Shown here piece after piece: positions 1 to 9,698 of a stretch of 64,000 bases of DNA; position 1 is the first letter of the stretch, and each line of letters opens with the position of its first letter. The translations under genes and the position numbers were made by a program. The stretch covers positions 1-64,000 of the forward strand of contig JAGXHL010000049.1 of NCBI GenBank assembly GCA_024636215.1. The letters are read 5' to 3'. The notes beneath the pieces were generated by a model. It worked only from the letters and a program-made list of their open reading frames with translations, was not told the origin of the DNA and did not search any database. The stretch comes from Deltaproteobacteria bacterium. GTDB taxonomy: Bacteria; Desulfobacterota; Desulfuromonadia; Desulfuromonadales; BM103.

Positions 1-32
1 GATCTTGATGTTTCAACTTCTTTGGCTTCATG

Positions 33-76
33 AAATCACCAGGTTTTAGAGTAAAAACAACTATTTCTGGTGATTT
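33..76. repeat. Inverted repeat near the window edge
   Basis: Two perfect 10-base arms, AAATCACCAG at 33-42 and CTGGTGATTT at 67-76, are separated by 24 A/T-rich bases. It lies downstream of the minus-strand gene ending at 298, so it could be a weak terminator or an unrelated structure. The rest of 1-297 shows no convincing gene. Confidence 0.35.
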
Positions 77-297
77 TAACAATCATAAAACGAAAAATAA
101 AGCAATTAATTCAGTATGTTACAGTTTTTCAGGGACGACTAAATAGGTAAGAAAACTTATCCCAACTATTGGGTATAAGTTGGCAGACCGTTCGATTTGA
201 GCTTGTGCACCTAAGAACGATCAAATATAGAGGTGGGATTCAAATTTAACACCCAAAATTTCTTAAGCCTAGAAGAAGGAAAGCTGAAGGGGGGAAA

Positions 298-1257
298 TTA
301 TACAGGTGTTGTCATTTTCAGGAACCGCCTCGGCCAACGTTCATACAAATTATTAGGCGATGAAGAATTTTCTATAATCAGATGAATCATCTTGTGACAT
401 AGATTTACAATTTGAACACAACAATAGAAAAAGTTATATGCGTCTTTTGACTCTTTCCAACCACTCAGTACAGGAACGGTTTCACTTTTCCAACTATCGA
501 CAAGAGCCAAGACCTTTTCCACTTTTATGGCCCCTTTACCATAAGGGAACCAAGACGAATGTTCCTGTCTGTAATTAATTGAGTTTCTGAATTGTGAAAG
601 ATAGTTTCCTTTTGCGAAGCGCCCCCCATCTTTCAACAATGAAACCAAATCATCAATTTCAGCCGACAGCATCTGTTTCTTTACGGTTAAGCCGCTAACT
701 CCCAGAATTTTTTGGCTTAGCAAATTAAGGCACGCAGTAAAGGAGTGCCATGTATCCTCATGCGTATTGCCCATTTTCTCTAGATTAAACATTCTGTTTT
801 TGGGTTCGTACACACCAGCGAAAAAGCCACTTTCGACTTTCATGTTACCTGGTATCCCCACAGCCAGGCAGTAATCATTAATTAACTTAACGTGACCTCT
901 TTCTAGCTGGCTACAAGTAAAACCGAAGCAACGCATTATAGAGTGTGCTGAAAAAAAAGCTGCATAATAAGATTTTACGGCAATCCAGCCATACGATTTT
1001 GGGAGACTATTAGTTAACTGGATATGTTGCATTGTCTCAAACGCTGCCGTAGCCATCCTACAACTGTCAAATGCCAACATGTGGTTGAAAGCAAAATCGT
1101 TGTTGATTTCTAATAGGACCTCTTTCTTGCTAGGCACTGCTCTAACAATATATTTTCCAGAAGCTACCCAAGACTTGAAGTCACAGTTTTCTTTCAAAAT
1201 TTCTGTGCCAAGCAAACCTTGAACCATTAAAGATCTAAGTAAGTCTGTATTGTTCAT
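298..1257 (-). CDS. Unknown protein paired with DGQHR protein; possibly HEPN-like
   Basis: A 319-residue protein that I do not recognise. Its ATG follows the stop of the upstream DGQHR gene with no gap (TAAATG), so the two are almost certainly co-transcribed and translationally coupled. A helical stretch near residues 95-112 (SYYAAFFSAHSIMRCFG) and a later FRNSINYRQEH segment with an Arg/His pattern are loosely reminiscent of HEPN-type RNases of defence islands. That resemblance is weak and is an inference only. No signal peptide or membrane segment is seen. Codon use is more A/T-rich than the hsd genes next door, as expected for transferred DNA. Confidence 0.7.
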   Translation of the reverse strand: MNNTDLLRSLMVQGLLGTEILKENCDFKSWVASGKYIVRAVPSKKEVLLEINNDFAFNHMLAFDSCRMATAAFETMQHIQLTNSLPKSYGWIAVKSYYAAFFSAHSIMRCFGFTCSQLERGHVKLINDYCLAVGIPGNMKVESGFFAGVYEPKNRMFNLEKMGNTHEDTWHSFTACLNLLSQKILGVSGLTVKKQMLSAEIDDLVSLLKDGGRFAKGNYLSQFRNSINYRQEHSSWFPYGKGAIKVEKVLALVDSWKSETVPVLSGWKESKDAYNFFYCCVQIVNLCHKMIHLIIENSSSPNNLYERWPRRFLKMTTPV

Positions 1258-2238
1258 TTATAAAGAAAACTCAGACTTAATATTTGCCTCAAGATAGTCA
1301 GTTATCGTTTTGTACGATCCCCCTGGTTTCTTAAGTTTGGCAGGCTTAATTCTAGAAAACATACCTTCCATAGCACTATAGAAATTATCCACAGAATACT
1401 CCGCTCCATAGATATCTTTCAATTTAGAAGCTGCAAAAGGAAAGAAACCCGATACCGCTCTAAAAACGATTGCGGACATCAAAGTATCCTCACAATCCAT
1501 TTCTCTTAAACCTGACTGAAAAGCTATGAAATAATTATTTAATATAGTGTATATTTCATCAGCATCCTTTCCTCTAAAAAGACTCATAAGAGGCTTAAAT
1601 GAATTATTAAAAGTTACTCTAGTAATTTTTTTCTTTGCCCTCGAAGAAGCAGAAAATTTATTTAAAAAAGCACTCTCGTGCTCGTTATTGAAGAGATCAA
1701 ACACTTCCCTCATCAACTGTTCTTCATTGTCTTCGTACTCAGCAAGCTGTTTTATATCAAGCAAAAGCTCGTTAGGAACACCACGTTGTTTTGAATTTAT
1801 ATCAATAAAAAGTCTTGATTCATCTCTTCGAGACAAGTCGTTGTAGATTACAACGGGGACACGCAACGTCGACTCTGACATTGAAAAGCCATAAACTCGA
1901 TGTTGGCCATCAAGAACCAAAAAAGCTTTTGAAAAATCATTAAATTCAACCGTTTTACCCTTACCAATAATTTTTAAATCGGCTTCTTTTTGTGCAGATA
2001 AAATGATGGAACTAGGTATCGTCCCCATTCCAGAATCAATATACTTAGCGATTTCTGCTGCTCTCTTTTTATCCAAAACCCTTTGGAACCCATCTTTTGG
2101 GTCATCATCCCTTGTGCTAACAAAGCAACATCTTGCCAAAACGTCGCTGGGGATTGTACACGTATAAAATTTGTGGTTCCCTTGGGTCACTTGGCTTATA
2201 GAGTATCTATGCTTTTTCTCCGTTGTCGTAGCAGTCAT
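1258..2238 (-). CDS. DGQHR-domain protein (DndB-like)
   Basis: A 326-residue protein with the diagnostic D-G-Q-H-R motif at about residues 110-114. It is preceded by the family's QRxLxxxRxxxIxxY pattern at about 52-66 and followed by an FIDINSKQRGV segment. DGQHR proteins include DndB, the regulator of DNA phosphorothioation, and many uncharacterised members in defence islands. No dndC, dndD or dndE is seen here, so this is not a standard Dnd locus. It is the first gene of a two-gene minus-strand operon and diverges from hsdM. Its biochemical role is unknown. Confidence 0.85.
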   Translation of the reverse strand: MTATTTEKKHRYSISQVTQGNHKFYTCTIPSDVLARCCFVSTRDDDPKDGFQRVLDKKRAAEIAKYIDSGMGTIPSSIILSAQKEADLKIIGKGKTVEFNDFSKAFLVLDGQHRVYGFSMSESTLRVPVVIYNDLSRRDESRLFIDINSKQRGVPNELLLDIKQLAEYEDNEEQLMREVFDLFNNEHESAFLNKFSASSRAKKKITRVTFNNSFKPLMSLFRGKDADEIYTILNNYFIAFQSGLREMDCEDTLMSAIVFRAVSGFFPFAASKLKDIYGAEYSVDNFYSAMEGMFSRIKPAKLKKPGGSYKTITDYLEANIKSEFSL

Positions 2239-2968
2239 TTTTTTTGCCCTTGTGGTTTTAGTCGTTCATGGCTTTTTCACAGAATTCAAAGTAAATTAAT
2301 ATTTTCAAATGGAAACATCGGATAAAGCAAAACCAATCTACTCTAGAAAGCCGTCAAGGTAAAGTTTCCATGCACTTCGCCAACTTTCCTGCGAAAGTTG
2401 GGCGCGGTTATTGAGACGATGACAACTATGGAGGCTGTAGTGTGCTACAAGTCATTATTATGCATGGCCTGGTCGGAGAAACTCGCTTGTAATGCACGTT
2501 AGCAATTTTCCCCTCAATCTAGCTTCTTAGCCCGATTCTCGATTCTCAATCCGTCCCAGAGGTCTCATATGCGCCCCAAGGTTTTGTTTCCGTCCTCGAT
2601 TAGTTAGATGTGGCTCTTTGGAAAGCTCAACCCATCTGCGAATAACTTTGGAGTGCAGCTTGATACAGATCAATGTCAAGCAGGCAGAGGTCCGTCACAT
2701 CGAGATGGAACTCATAAGCGTTATAAGAGCTCAGCAGAATACCGACAGCGCACAAATTGACCGTAGCGTTTAGTGTACAAGTCAACAACACAGAGTGCGC
2801 AAACTCCACCAAGTCCTGGAGACATAATGTACCAACAATTTATATTTTGATGATTTCGATGAGGGGTGGCTTTCTTTTGATTGTCGGCGCTTATTATGCG
2901 ATAATCCAAAGGTTTTGGGCTATTATGGCCCATCTTATCTGTATTGAAAGAACCCAGGGGGCGCCTCG
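2239..2968. other. Divergent intergenic region between DGQHR gene and hsdM
   Basis: About 730 bases without a convincing gene; the short open frames here have no recognisable features. It should contain the divergent promoters. A perfect hairpin with 9-base arms (CCAACTTTC / GAAAGTTGG) and a 4-base loop lies at 2380-2401. It has no T-run, so it is not a standard terminator. The hsdM start at 2969 is preceded by an AGGGGG ribosome-binding site. Confidence 0.5.
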
Positions 2969-5404
2969 ATGGCCATCAAGAAATCCGAACTATATAGCTC
3001 ACTTTGGAAAAGCTGCGATGAATTGCGTGGAGGTATGGACGCCTCGCAGTACAAGGACTATGTCCTCACACTCCTTTTCATCAAATACGTCTCCGACAAG
3101 TATGCCGGTAACCGCAATGCGCTAATCCTGGTTCCCGAAGGTGGTTCCTTTGCCGACATGGTCAAGCTCAAGGGCGACAAGGAGATCGGTGACAAGATCA
3201 ACAAGATCATCGGGCGCCTGGCGGAAGAGAACGACCTGAAGGGTGTCATTGACGTCGCCGACTTCAACGATGAGGACAAGCTTGGCAAGGGCAAGGAGAT
3301 GGTGGACCGTCTCTCCAAACTGGTGACCATTTTCGACGGCATGGACTTGCGGGCCAACCGAGCCGAAGGTGATGACCTGCTCGGAGATGCCTATGAATAT
3401 TTGATGAGGAACTTCGCCACCGAGTCGGGCAAGAGCAAGGGGCAATTCTATACCCCGGCTGAGGTTTCGCGCATTCTGGCCAAGGTAATCGGCATCAACC
3501 GTGACACCCGCCAGGACCAGACGGTTTACGACCCCACCTGTGGTTCCGGATCGCTGCTACTGAAAGCCGCTGATGAAGCACCGCGAGGCATGTCGATCTT
3601 CGGTCAGGAGATGGACAACGCCACCGCCGCTCTGGCGCGCATGAACATGATCCTGCACGATAGCCCCACCGCCGAGATCTGGAAGGACAACACTCTCTCG
3701 GCGCCGCACTTCACCGAGAAGGACGGCAGCCTAAAGACCTTCGATTTTGCCGTCGCTAATCCGCCGTTTTCCACCAAGGCCTGGACCAGTGGTTTTGATC
3801 CCGAGCACGACGAGTACAAACGCTTCGAATTTGGCATCCCTCCAGCAAAGAACGGCGACTATGCCTTTCTGCTTCACATCATCAAATCACTCAAAAGCAC
3901 TGGCAAGGGTGCGGTCATCCTGCCGCACGGAGTATTGTTCCGAGGCAATGCCGAAGCGGTGGTCCGTCGCAATCTAGTGCGTCGGGGGCTGATCAAGGGG
4001 ATCATCGGACTGCCCGCCAACCTCTTTTACGGCACCGGCATCCCGGCTTGCATCATCGTCATCGACAAGGAACACGCCCAGGTTCGCAAGGGCATCTTTA
4101 TGATCGACGCCAGCCGGGGCTTCATGAAGGACGGCAACAAGAATCGCTTGCGCAGCCAAGACCTGCACAAGGTCGTCGACATTTTCAACAAGCAGCTTGA
4201 ACTGCCACGCTACTCGCGCATGGTGCCGCTGGCCGAAATTGAGGGCAATGACTTCAACCTGAACATCCCCCGCTACATTGATGCCAGCGAGGATGAAGAC
4301 CTGCACGACCTCGATGCTCACCTCAACGGTGGCATCCCGAACCGCGATGTCGATGCCCTGTCTCGTTACTGGCAGGTTCTGCCCGGCCTGCGTGCCACTC
4401 TGTTCGAACCGGCCCGGGATGGCTACTGCAATGCCAAGGTTGATGCCCACGAGGTGAAAAGCACCATTCTCAACCACCCCGAGTTTTCTGCTTTTGCCGA
4501 ACGGGTGCAGGGCATCTTTGCTGAATGGCGTGCCGCTCATGTCGTCAACCTGAAAGCCTTGACGGTTGGCGACGACCCCAAGCAGGTGATTTTTGATCTC
4601 TCGGAAGATCTGCTGAATCGCTTCACTAGGGCGGAACTGGTCGACAAATATGATGTCTACCAGCACCTGATGGATTACTGGGCCGAGACGATGCAGGACG
4701 ATGTGTTCGTGCTGGTGCAGGATGGTTGGCTGGAGTCGGCAAAGCTGAGATTGATCGTCGATGTGAAGGGTGAGAAGAGCAAGGAGACGCCCGACCTGGT
4801 GGTCAACAAGAAAAAATACAAGGCCGACCTGATTCCGCCTGAGCTGATCGTTGCTCGTTATTTTGCGGCAGAACGCAAAGCTGTTGATGATCTGGAGACA
4901 GCCAGGGATGACATCAGCCGAGAACTGGAAGAGTTCATCGAGGAGCACAGCGGCGAAGAGGGATCACTTGAAGAGGCTAAGACCGACAAGGGTAAAGTGA
5001 CCAAGGCCAGCCTCAAGGCGCGGATAGCTGAAGTAAAAGGATTACCCGACTCCAAAGAGGAACTTGCGGTTCTGAATCAGTGTCAGAAGTTTCTTGATCG
5101 CGAATCTGTTGCCGACAAAAAGGTCAAGGATGCGCAGAAAGTATTGGACGAGAAAGTGCTGGCAAAGTATCCGAAGTTGTCCGAGGCGGAAGTCAAGGTC
5201 CTGACTGTGGAGGATAAATGGCTGGCTTCGGTTGAGGCCGAGATACTTGCTGAGGTGAATCGAGTGACGCTGACCTTGACCGGGCGGGTGAAGGCACTTG
5301 AGGAGCGGTATGCTGAGCCACTACCAAAGATCAATAATGAAATGTTTTCGCGCTCGGTGAAGGTGGATGAACACCTGAAAAAAATGGGGCTGTCATGGAA
5401 ATGA
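2969..5404 (+). CDS. hsdM: Type I restriction-modification, DNA methyltransferase subunit
   Basis: An 811-residue N6-adenine methyltransferase subunit of a type I restriction-modification complex. It methylates the site chosen by HsdS. The SAM-binding motif DPTCGSGS is at about residues 188-195 and the catalytic NPPF motif at about 264-267. An N-terminal helical HsdM domain precedes them. The C-terminal 250 residues are charged and helical (many Glu/Lys, likely coiled coil), which makes the protein longer than the roughly 500-residue classical HsdM. It overlaps hsdS by 10 bases, giving a tight hsdM-hsdS-hsdR operon. Confidence 0.96.
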   Translation: MAIKKSELYSSLWKSCDELRGGMDASQYKDYVLTLLFIKYVSDKYAGNRNALILVPEGGSFADMVKLKGDKEIGDKINKIIGRLAEENDLKGVIDVADFNDEDKLGKGKEMVDRLSKLVTIFDGMDLRANRAEGDDLLGDAYEYLMRNFATESGKSKGQFYTPAEVSRILAKVIGINRDTRQDQTVYDPTCGSGSLLLKAADEAPRGMSIFGQEMDNATAALARMNMILHDSPTAEIWKDNTLSAPHFTEKDGSLKTFDFAVANPPFSTKAWTSGFDPEHDEYKRFEFGIPPAKNGDYAFLLHIIKSLKSTGKGAVILPHGVLFRGNAEAVVRRNLVRRGLIKGIIGLPANLFYGTGIPACIIVIDKEHAQVRKGIFMIDASRGFMKDGNKNRLRSQDLHKVVDIFNKQLELPRYSRMVPLAEIEGNDFNLNIPRYIDASEDEDLHDLDAHLNGGIPNRDVDALSRYWQVLPGLRATLFEPARDGYCNAKVDAHEVKSTILNHPEFSAFAERVQGIFAEWRAAHVVNLKALTVGDDPKQVIFDLSEDLLNRFTRAELVDKYDVYQHLMDYWAETMQDDVFVLVQDGWLESAKLRLIVDVKGEKSKETPDLVVNKKKYKADLIPPELIVARYFAAERKAVDDLETARDDISRELEEFIEEHSGEEGSLEEAKTDKGKVTKASLKARIAEVKGLPDSKEELAVLNQCQKFLDRESVADKKVKDAQKVLDEKVLAKYPKLSEAEVKVLTVEDKWLASVEAEILAEVNRVTLTLTGRVKALEERYAEPLPKINNEMFSRSVKVDEHLKKMGLSWK

Positions 5405-6630
5405 TCTCCGGATTTAAGCAGACAGATATGGGGCCAATCCCAAACGATTGGGATTTGTTGAACCTTTCGGAGATTGGCACCCCCCTAGCTGGATTAACAT
5501 ACAGTCCAGAGGACGTGTCTGAATTTGGTCTTCTTGTTTTACGATCATCAAATGTTCAAGACGGACAGCTCGCCTATAATGACAACGTGTTCGTAAAAGT
5601 GAATGTACCTGAAAGAGTTATTACAAAAGAAAATGACATCCTGATTTGCGTTAGAAATGGTAGTCGCCAATTGATCGGAAAGTGTGCACTGATTGATAGG
5701 CAGGCTGCGGGAAGTGCTTTTGGTGCGTTTATGTCAGTTTTTCGCGCTAAAATTCCAGGTTTTGCTTTTTACCAGTTTCAATCAGAGGGCATTCAGCGCC
5801 AGATCCGCGAGCGGATGGGCGCAACAATTAACCAAATCACGAATAGGGACATGTCTGAATTTCTTGTGCCCGTCCCTCAGACTGATGACGAACAACGCGC
5901 CATCGCCACCGTCCTGTCTAACGTGGATGCCCTGATCGCCTCTCTGGACAAACTCATCGCCAAAAAGCGCGCCATCAAAACCGCCGCCATGCAGCAGCTT
6001 CTCACCGGCAAAAAACGCCTGCCGGGGTTTGTTGGGGAGTGGGAGGTTGTGAAGGCAGGTGATATTGGACAATTCAGAGGAGGCAATGGATTCCCTACGG
6101 TCTTTCAAGGCGAGGTAATAGGCGATTACCCTTTTTTCAAAGTCTCAGACATGAACAATAAAGGTAATGAGACATTCATGCATGTAGGGAATAACTACAT
6201 TTCTGAAGGAATACGAAAAAGGCTTGGGGCAACAGTTTTTCCCGCAGAAAGCATCGTTTTTGCAAAAGTGGGGGCAGCAGTATTTCTGGAAAGAAAGAAA
6301 ATCCTGAATCATGCTAGTTGCATAGATAACAATCTGGCGGCTTATGTTCTAGATTCAAGACGAGCATATTATCGTTACATTCATTATGTCTTCCTTGACA
6401 TCAAGCTTGGAAATCTTGTTAGCACTACAGCATTACCTTCATTGAGTGGGGGCGTCCTCTCATCTATAGAACTTCCATTGCCGCCCCTGCCTGAGCAAAA
6501 GGTCATCGTATCCATACTGTCAGACATGGATAATGAACTTACAGCTCTCGAATCTCGCCTTGATAAAACCAAAGCCATCAAGCAAGGAATGATGCAGGAG
6601 CTACTCACAGGGAGGACGCGACTGATATGA
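5395..6630 (+). CDS. hsdS: Type I restriction-modification, specificity subunit
   Basis: A 411-residue specificity subunit with the expected duplicated plan. Target recognition domain 1 is at about residues 15-160 and the first conserved helix at about 163-205 (ends LLTGKKRLPGF). Target recognition domain 2 is at about 210-365 and the second conserved helix runs to the end (LLTGRTRLI). Both helices carry the QLLTG/ELLTG repeat, so the subunit appears intact. The domains are lower in G+C than hsdM/hsdR, which is usual for exchangeable recognition domains. A second ATG lies two codons downstream. The stop overlaps the hsdR start (ATGA). Confidence 0.95.
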   Translation: MEMISGFKQTDMGPIPNDWDLLNLSEIGTPLAGLTYSPEDVSEFGLLVLRSSNVQDGQLAYNDNVFVKVNVPERVITKENDILICVRNGSRQLIGKCALIDRQAAGSAFGAFMSVFRAKIPGFAFYQFQSEGIQRQIRERMGATINQITNRDMSEFLVPVPQTDDEQRAIATVLSNVDALIASLDKLIAKKRAIKTAAMQQLLTGKKRLPGFVGEWEVVKAGDIGQFRGGNGFPTVFQGEVIGDYPFFKVSDMNNKGNETFMHVGNNYISEGIRKRLGATVFPAESIVFAKVGAAVFLERKKILNHASCIDNNLAAYVLDSRRAYYRYIHYVFLDIKLGNLVSTTALPSLSGGVLSSIELPLPPLPEQKVIVSILSDMDNELTALESRLDKTKAIKQGMMQELLTGRTRLI

Positions 6631-9600
6631 GCACTGTCGGCCAAAAGGAGCGCATAACGCAGCACAGGGTTGTCCGACTGTTTCAGAATGATCTGAAGTA
6701 CGCGTACCTCGGGGACTGGAATGATCGCGAAGACAATCGTAATGTCGAGGAGTCGCTGCTCAAGCCCTGGCTGGCTGGTCGTGGTTATAGTGAAACCCTG
6801 ATCACCCGTGCCCTGCATCAACTCAATCTGGCCGCCGCCCTCGGCGAGGGGAAAAGTCTGTACGACGCTAACAAGGTTGTCTATGCCCTGCTGCGCTACG
6901 GAGTCAAGGTCAAGGAAGGAGCCGGGGAGCAGAACAAGACCGTCTGGCTGATCGATTGGCAGAATCCGGATGCGAATGATTTCGCTATAGCTGAAGAGGT
7001 TACGGTCAAAGGCGAGAACAAGAAGCGCCCGGACATCGTCATCTATGTCAACGGCATCGCCCTTGGCGTGCTGGAACTCAAACGCTCCACGGTATCGGTC
7101 ACCGAAGGGATTCGTCAGAACCTCGACAATCAGAAAAAAGCCTTCGTCCGCTCTTTCTTTTCGACCATGCAACTGATCATGGCCGGGAACGATACCGAAG
7201 GCCTTCGTTACGGAAGCATCGAGACCCCGGAAAAGTATTATCTGACCTGGAAGGAAGAGAGCTACATCGACAACCTTCTCGATCGGCACCTGACCCAGCT
7301 CTGCAACAAGACCCGCTTCCTCGAAATAATCCACGACTTCATCGTTTTCGATGCAGGTATCAAAAAGCTCTGCCGCCACAATCAGTATTTTGGTGTCCAC
7401 GCTGCTCAGGAGCATGTCCAACGCCGCGAGGGGGGCATCATCTGGCACACCCAAGGGTCGGGCAAGAGCCTGACCATGGTCTGGCTGACCAAGTGGATTC
7501 GCGAGCATGTGGAGGACGCCCGGGTACTGATTATCACCGACCGTACCGAACTCGACGAGCAGATTGAAAAGGTCTTCATTGGGGTCAGTGAGGAAATCTA
7601 TCGCACCAAGAGTGGTTCTGATCTGATTGCCCAGCTCAACACCGATGAAGAGTGGTTGCTCTGCTCTCTCGTGCACAAGTTTGGCCGGAGCGACGATGCG
7701 GCGACGGATGAGTTCATCAACGAACTGGAAGCCGAGATTCCGATAGACTTTCGAGCCAAGGGCGAACTGTTCGTCTTTGTCGATGAGTGCCACCGCACCC
7801 AGTCGGGCAAGTTGCACAAAGCGATGAAGACGCTCCTGCCCAACGCCATGTTCATCGGCTTTACCGGCACCCCACTGCTCAAGGCCGACAAGCAACGCAG
7901 CATCGAAATATTTGGCCCCTACATCCACACCTACAAGTTCGACGAAGCGGTCAAGGATGGGGTTGTTCTCGATCTGCGCTACGAGGCCCGCGACATCGAC
8001 CAGAACCTCACCTCGCAGAAGAAGGTCGACCAGTTGTTTGACGCCAAGACCAAGGGGCTGTCGGACTTGGCCAAGGTCCAGCTCAAGAAGAAATGGGGCA
8101 CCATGCAGAAGGTGTTCAGTTCGCAGTCGCGCCTTGACAAGATTGCCGCTGACATCCTGTTCGACATGGAGACTCGCGACCGCCTAATGAGCGGGCGAGG
8201 TACGGCCATGCTGGTCTCCAGTAGTATCTACCAAGCCTGCAAGCTCTACGAGATTTTCTCCAATACCCACCTGGCGGGCAAGTGCGCCATCGTCACCAGC
8301 TATCAGCCCAACCCCGCTGACATCAAGGGGGAAGAGACCGGCGAAGGTAAAACCGAGAAGCTGCGCAAGTACGATATCTATCGCCGGATGTTGGCCGACT
8401 ATTTCGACGAAACGGAAGATGCGGCCATGTACCGGGTCGAGGAGTTCGAAAAGCAGGTCAAGGAGAAGTTCATCAACGAGCCTGGTCAGATGAAGATGCT
8501 GATTGTGGTCGACAAGCTCCTCACCGGCTTCGATGCGCCGTCGGCGACCTATCTCTATATCGACAAACAGATGCAGGACCACGGCCTGTTCCAGGCCATC
8601 TGCCGGGTCAACCGGCTGGATGGGGACGATAAGGATTACGGTTACGTCATCGACTACAAGGACCTGTTCAAATCGCTGGAAGGCGCGATCAACGATTACA
8701 CCGGCGGTGCGCTGGATGGCTACGACCGTGAAGATGTCGCCGGTCTGCTGGAGAACCGCCTCGACAAAGCCAAAGAGAATCTCGAAGAAGCCCGCGAGGC
8801 GGTCAAGGCCCTTTGCGAGCCGGTGGCGCCGCCCAAAGATACCAAGGCGTATCTGCATTACTTCTGTGCCGCCGACACCGCCAACAAGGATGCCTTAAAA
8901 GAGAACGAACCGAAACGGGTCGCTCTCTACAAGCAGGTCGCATCTCTGCTGCGCGCCTTCGCCAATCTAGCAAATGAGCTGGAGGAAGCTGGATATTCGG
9001 CTGCCGAGATTGCAACGATCAAGCAGGAAGTCGATTACTTTGAAAAAGTGCGCCAGGAGATCAAGCTGGCCAGTGGCGATTATGTCGATATGAAGGTCTT
9101 CGAACCTGCCATGCGCCATCTGCTCGATGCCTATATTCGCGCCGAGGAGACGGAAGTCATTTCGGCTTTTGATGACCTGGGCCTGGTCGATCTGATTGTC
9201 GAAAAAGGTCTGGACGCTCTTGATAAGTTGCCGAAGGGGATTCGCCAAAGTAATGAGGCGATGGCCGAGACGGTGGAGAACAACATCCGCAAGCTCATCA
9301 TCGACGAGCAACCGATCAATCCGAAATACTACGACAGCATGTCTGAACTGCTCGACGCCCTGATCCAGGAGCGTAAAGTGCAGGCTGCTGATTACAAAAA
9401 ATATCTTGAGAAGCTGGTCGAGCTGGCGAAGCAGGTCAAGAAGCCTGAAGACAAGCCCGGCGGCTATCCCAAATCGATCAAGTCTTCGGCACAGAGGGCT
9501 CTGTACGACAACCTCGATCGAGATGAAGCGTTGGCGCTGAGGGTAGATACGGCAGTGCGCCACACTAAGAAAGATGGCTGGCGTGAAAACCGCTTCAAGG

Positions 9601-9698
9601 AACGTGAAGTAAAGAATGTCATCAGGGAAGAGCTGAGCGAGTTTGATACTCGCACTGAAGAAATTTTCGAGCTGGTGAAGAACCAACGTGACTATTAG
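6627..9698 (+). CDS. hsdR: Type I restriction-modification, restriction/translocase subunit
   Basis: A 1023-residue motor-nuclease. An N-terminal PD-(D/E)xK nuclease is visible around residues 135-155 (RPDIVIY then LELKRS). The superfamily-2 translocase follows, with Walker A GSGKS near 277 and the DECH box at about 386-389. A later helicase motif reads FIGFTGTPLL. The C-terminal third is helical, as in HsdR subunits that dock on HsdM. All catalytic motifs are present, so the enzyme is probably active. It overlaps hsdS by 4 bases and the following peptidase gene by 11 bases. Confidence 0.96.
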   Translation: MSTVGQKERITQHRVVRLFQNDLKYAYLGDWNDREDNRNVEESLLKPWLAGRGYSETLITRALHQLNLAAALGEGKSLYDANKVVYALLRYGVKVKEGAGEQNKTVWLIDWQNPDANDFAIAEEVTVKGENKKRPDIVIYVNGIALGVLELKRSTVSVTEGIRQNLDNQKKAFVRSFFSTMQLIMAGNDTEGLRYGSIETPEKYYLTWKEESYIDNLLDRHLTQLCNKTRFLEIIHDFIVFDAGIKKLCRHNQYFGVHAAQEHVQRREGGIIWHTQGSGKSLTMVWLTKWIREHVEDARVLIITDRTELDEQIEKVFIGVSEEIYRTKSGSDLIAQLNTDEEWLLCSLVHKFGRSDDAATDEFINELEAEIPIDFRAKGELFVFVDECHRTQSGKLHKAMKTLLPNAMFIGFTGTPLLKADKQRSIEIFGPYIHTYKFDEAVKDGVVLDLRYEARDIDQNLTSQKKVDQLFDAKTKGLSDLAKVQLKKKWGTMQKVFSSQSRLDKIAADILFDMETRDRLMSGRGTAMLVSSSIYQACKLYEIFSNTHLAGKCAIVTSYQPNPADIKGEETGEGKTEKLRKYDIYRRMLADYFDETEDAAMYRVEEFEKQVKEKFINEPGQMKMLIVVDKLLTGFDAPSATYLYIDKQMQDHGLFQAICRVNRLDGDDKDYGYVIDYKDLFKSLEGAINDYTGGALDGYDREDVAGLLENRLDKAKENLEEAREAVKALCEPVAPPKDTKAYLHYFCAADTANKDALKENEPKRVALYKQVASLLRAFANLANELEEAGYSAAEIATIKQEVDYFEKVRQEIKLASGDYVDMKVFEPAMRHLLDAYIRAEETEVISAFDDLGLVDLIVEKGLDALDKLPKGIRQSNEAMAETVENNIRKLIIDEQPINPKYYDSMSELLDALIQERKVQAADYKKYLEKLVELAKQVKKPEDKPGGYPKSIKSSAQRALYDNLDRDEALALRVDTAVRHTKKDGWRENRFKEREVKNVIREELSEFDTRTEEIFELVKNQRDY

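Noticed and set aside
2627..2933. Short overlapping frames upstream of hsdM
   Set aside because: No start signals and no domain patterns; treated as non-coding.
3974..4948. Long minus-strand open frame of 324 residues opposite hsdM
   Set aside because: It is the antisense of a well-supported hsdM gene and shows no protein family pattern; high G+C third positions keep such frames open.
6384..7928. 514-residue minus-strand open frame opposite hsdS/hsdR
   Set aside because: Antisense to catalytic motifs of hsdR with no recognisable domain or ribosome-binding site.
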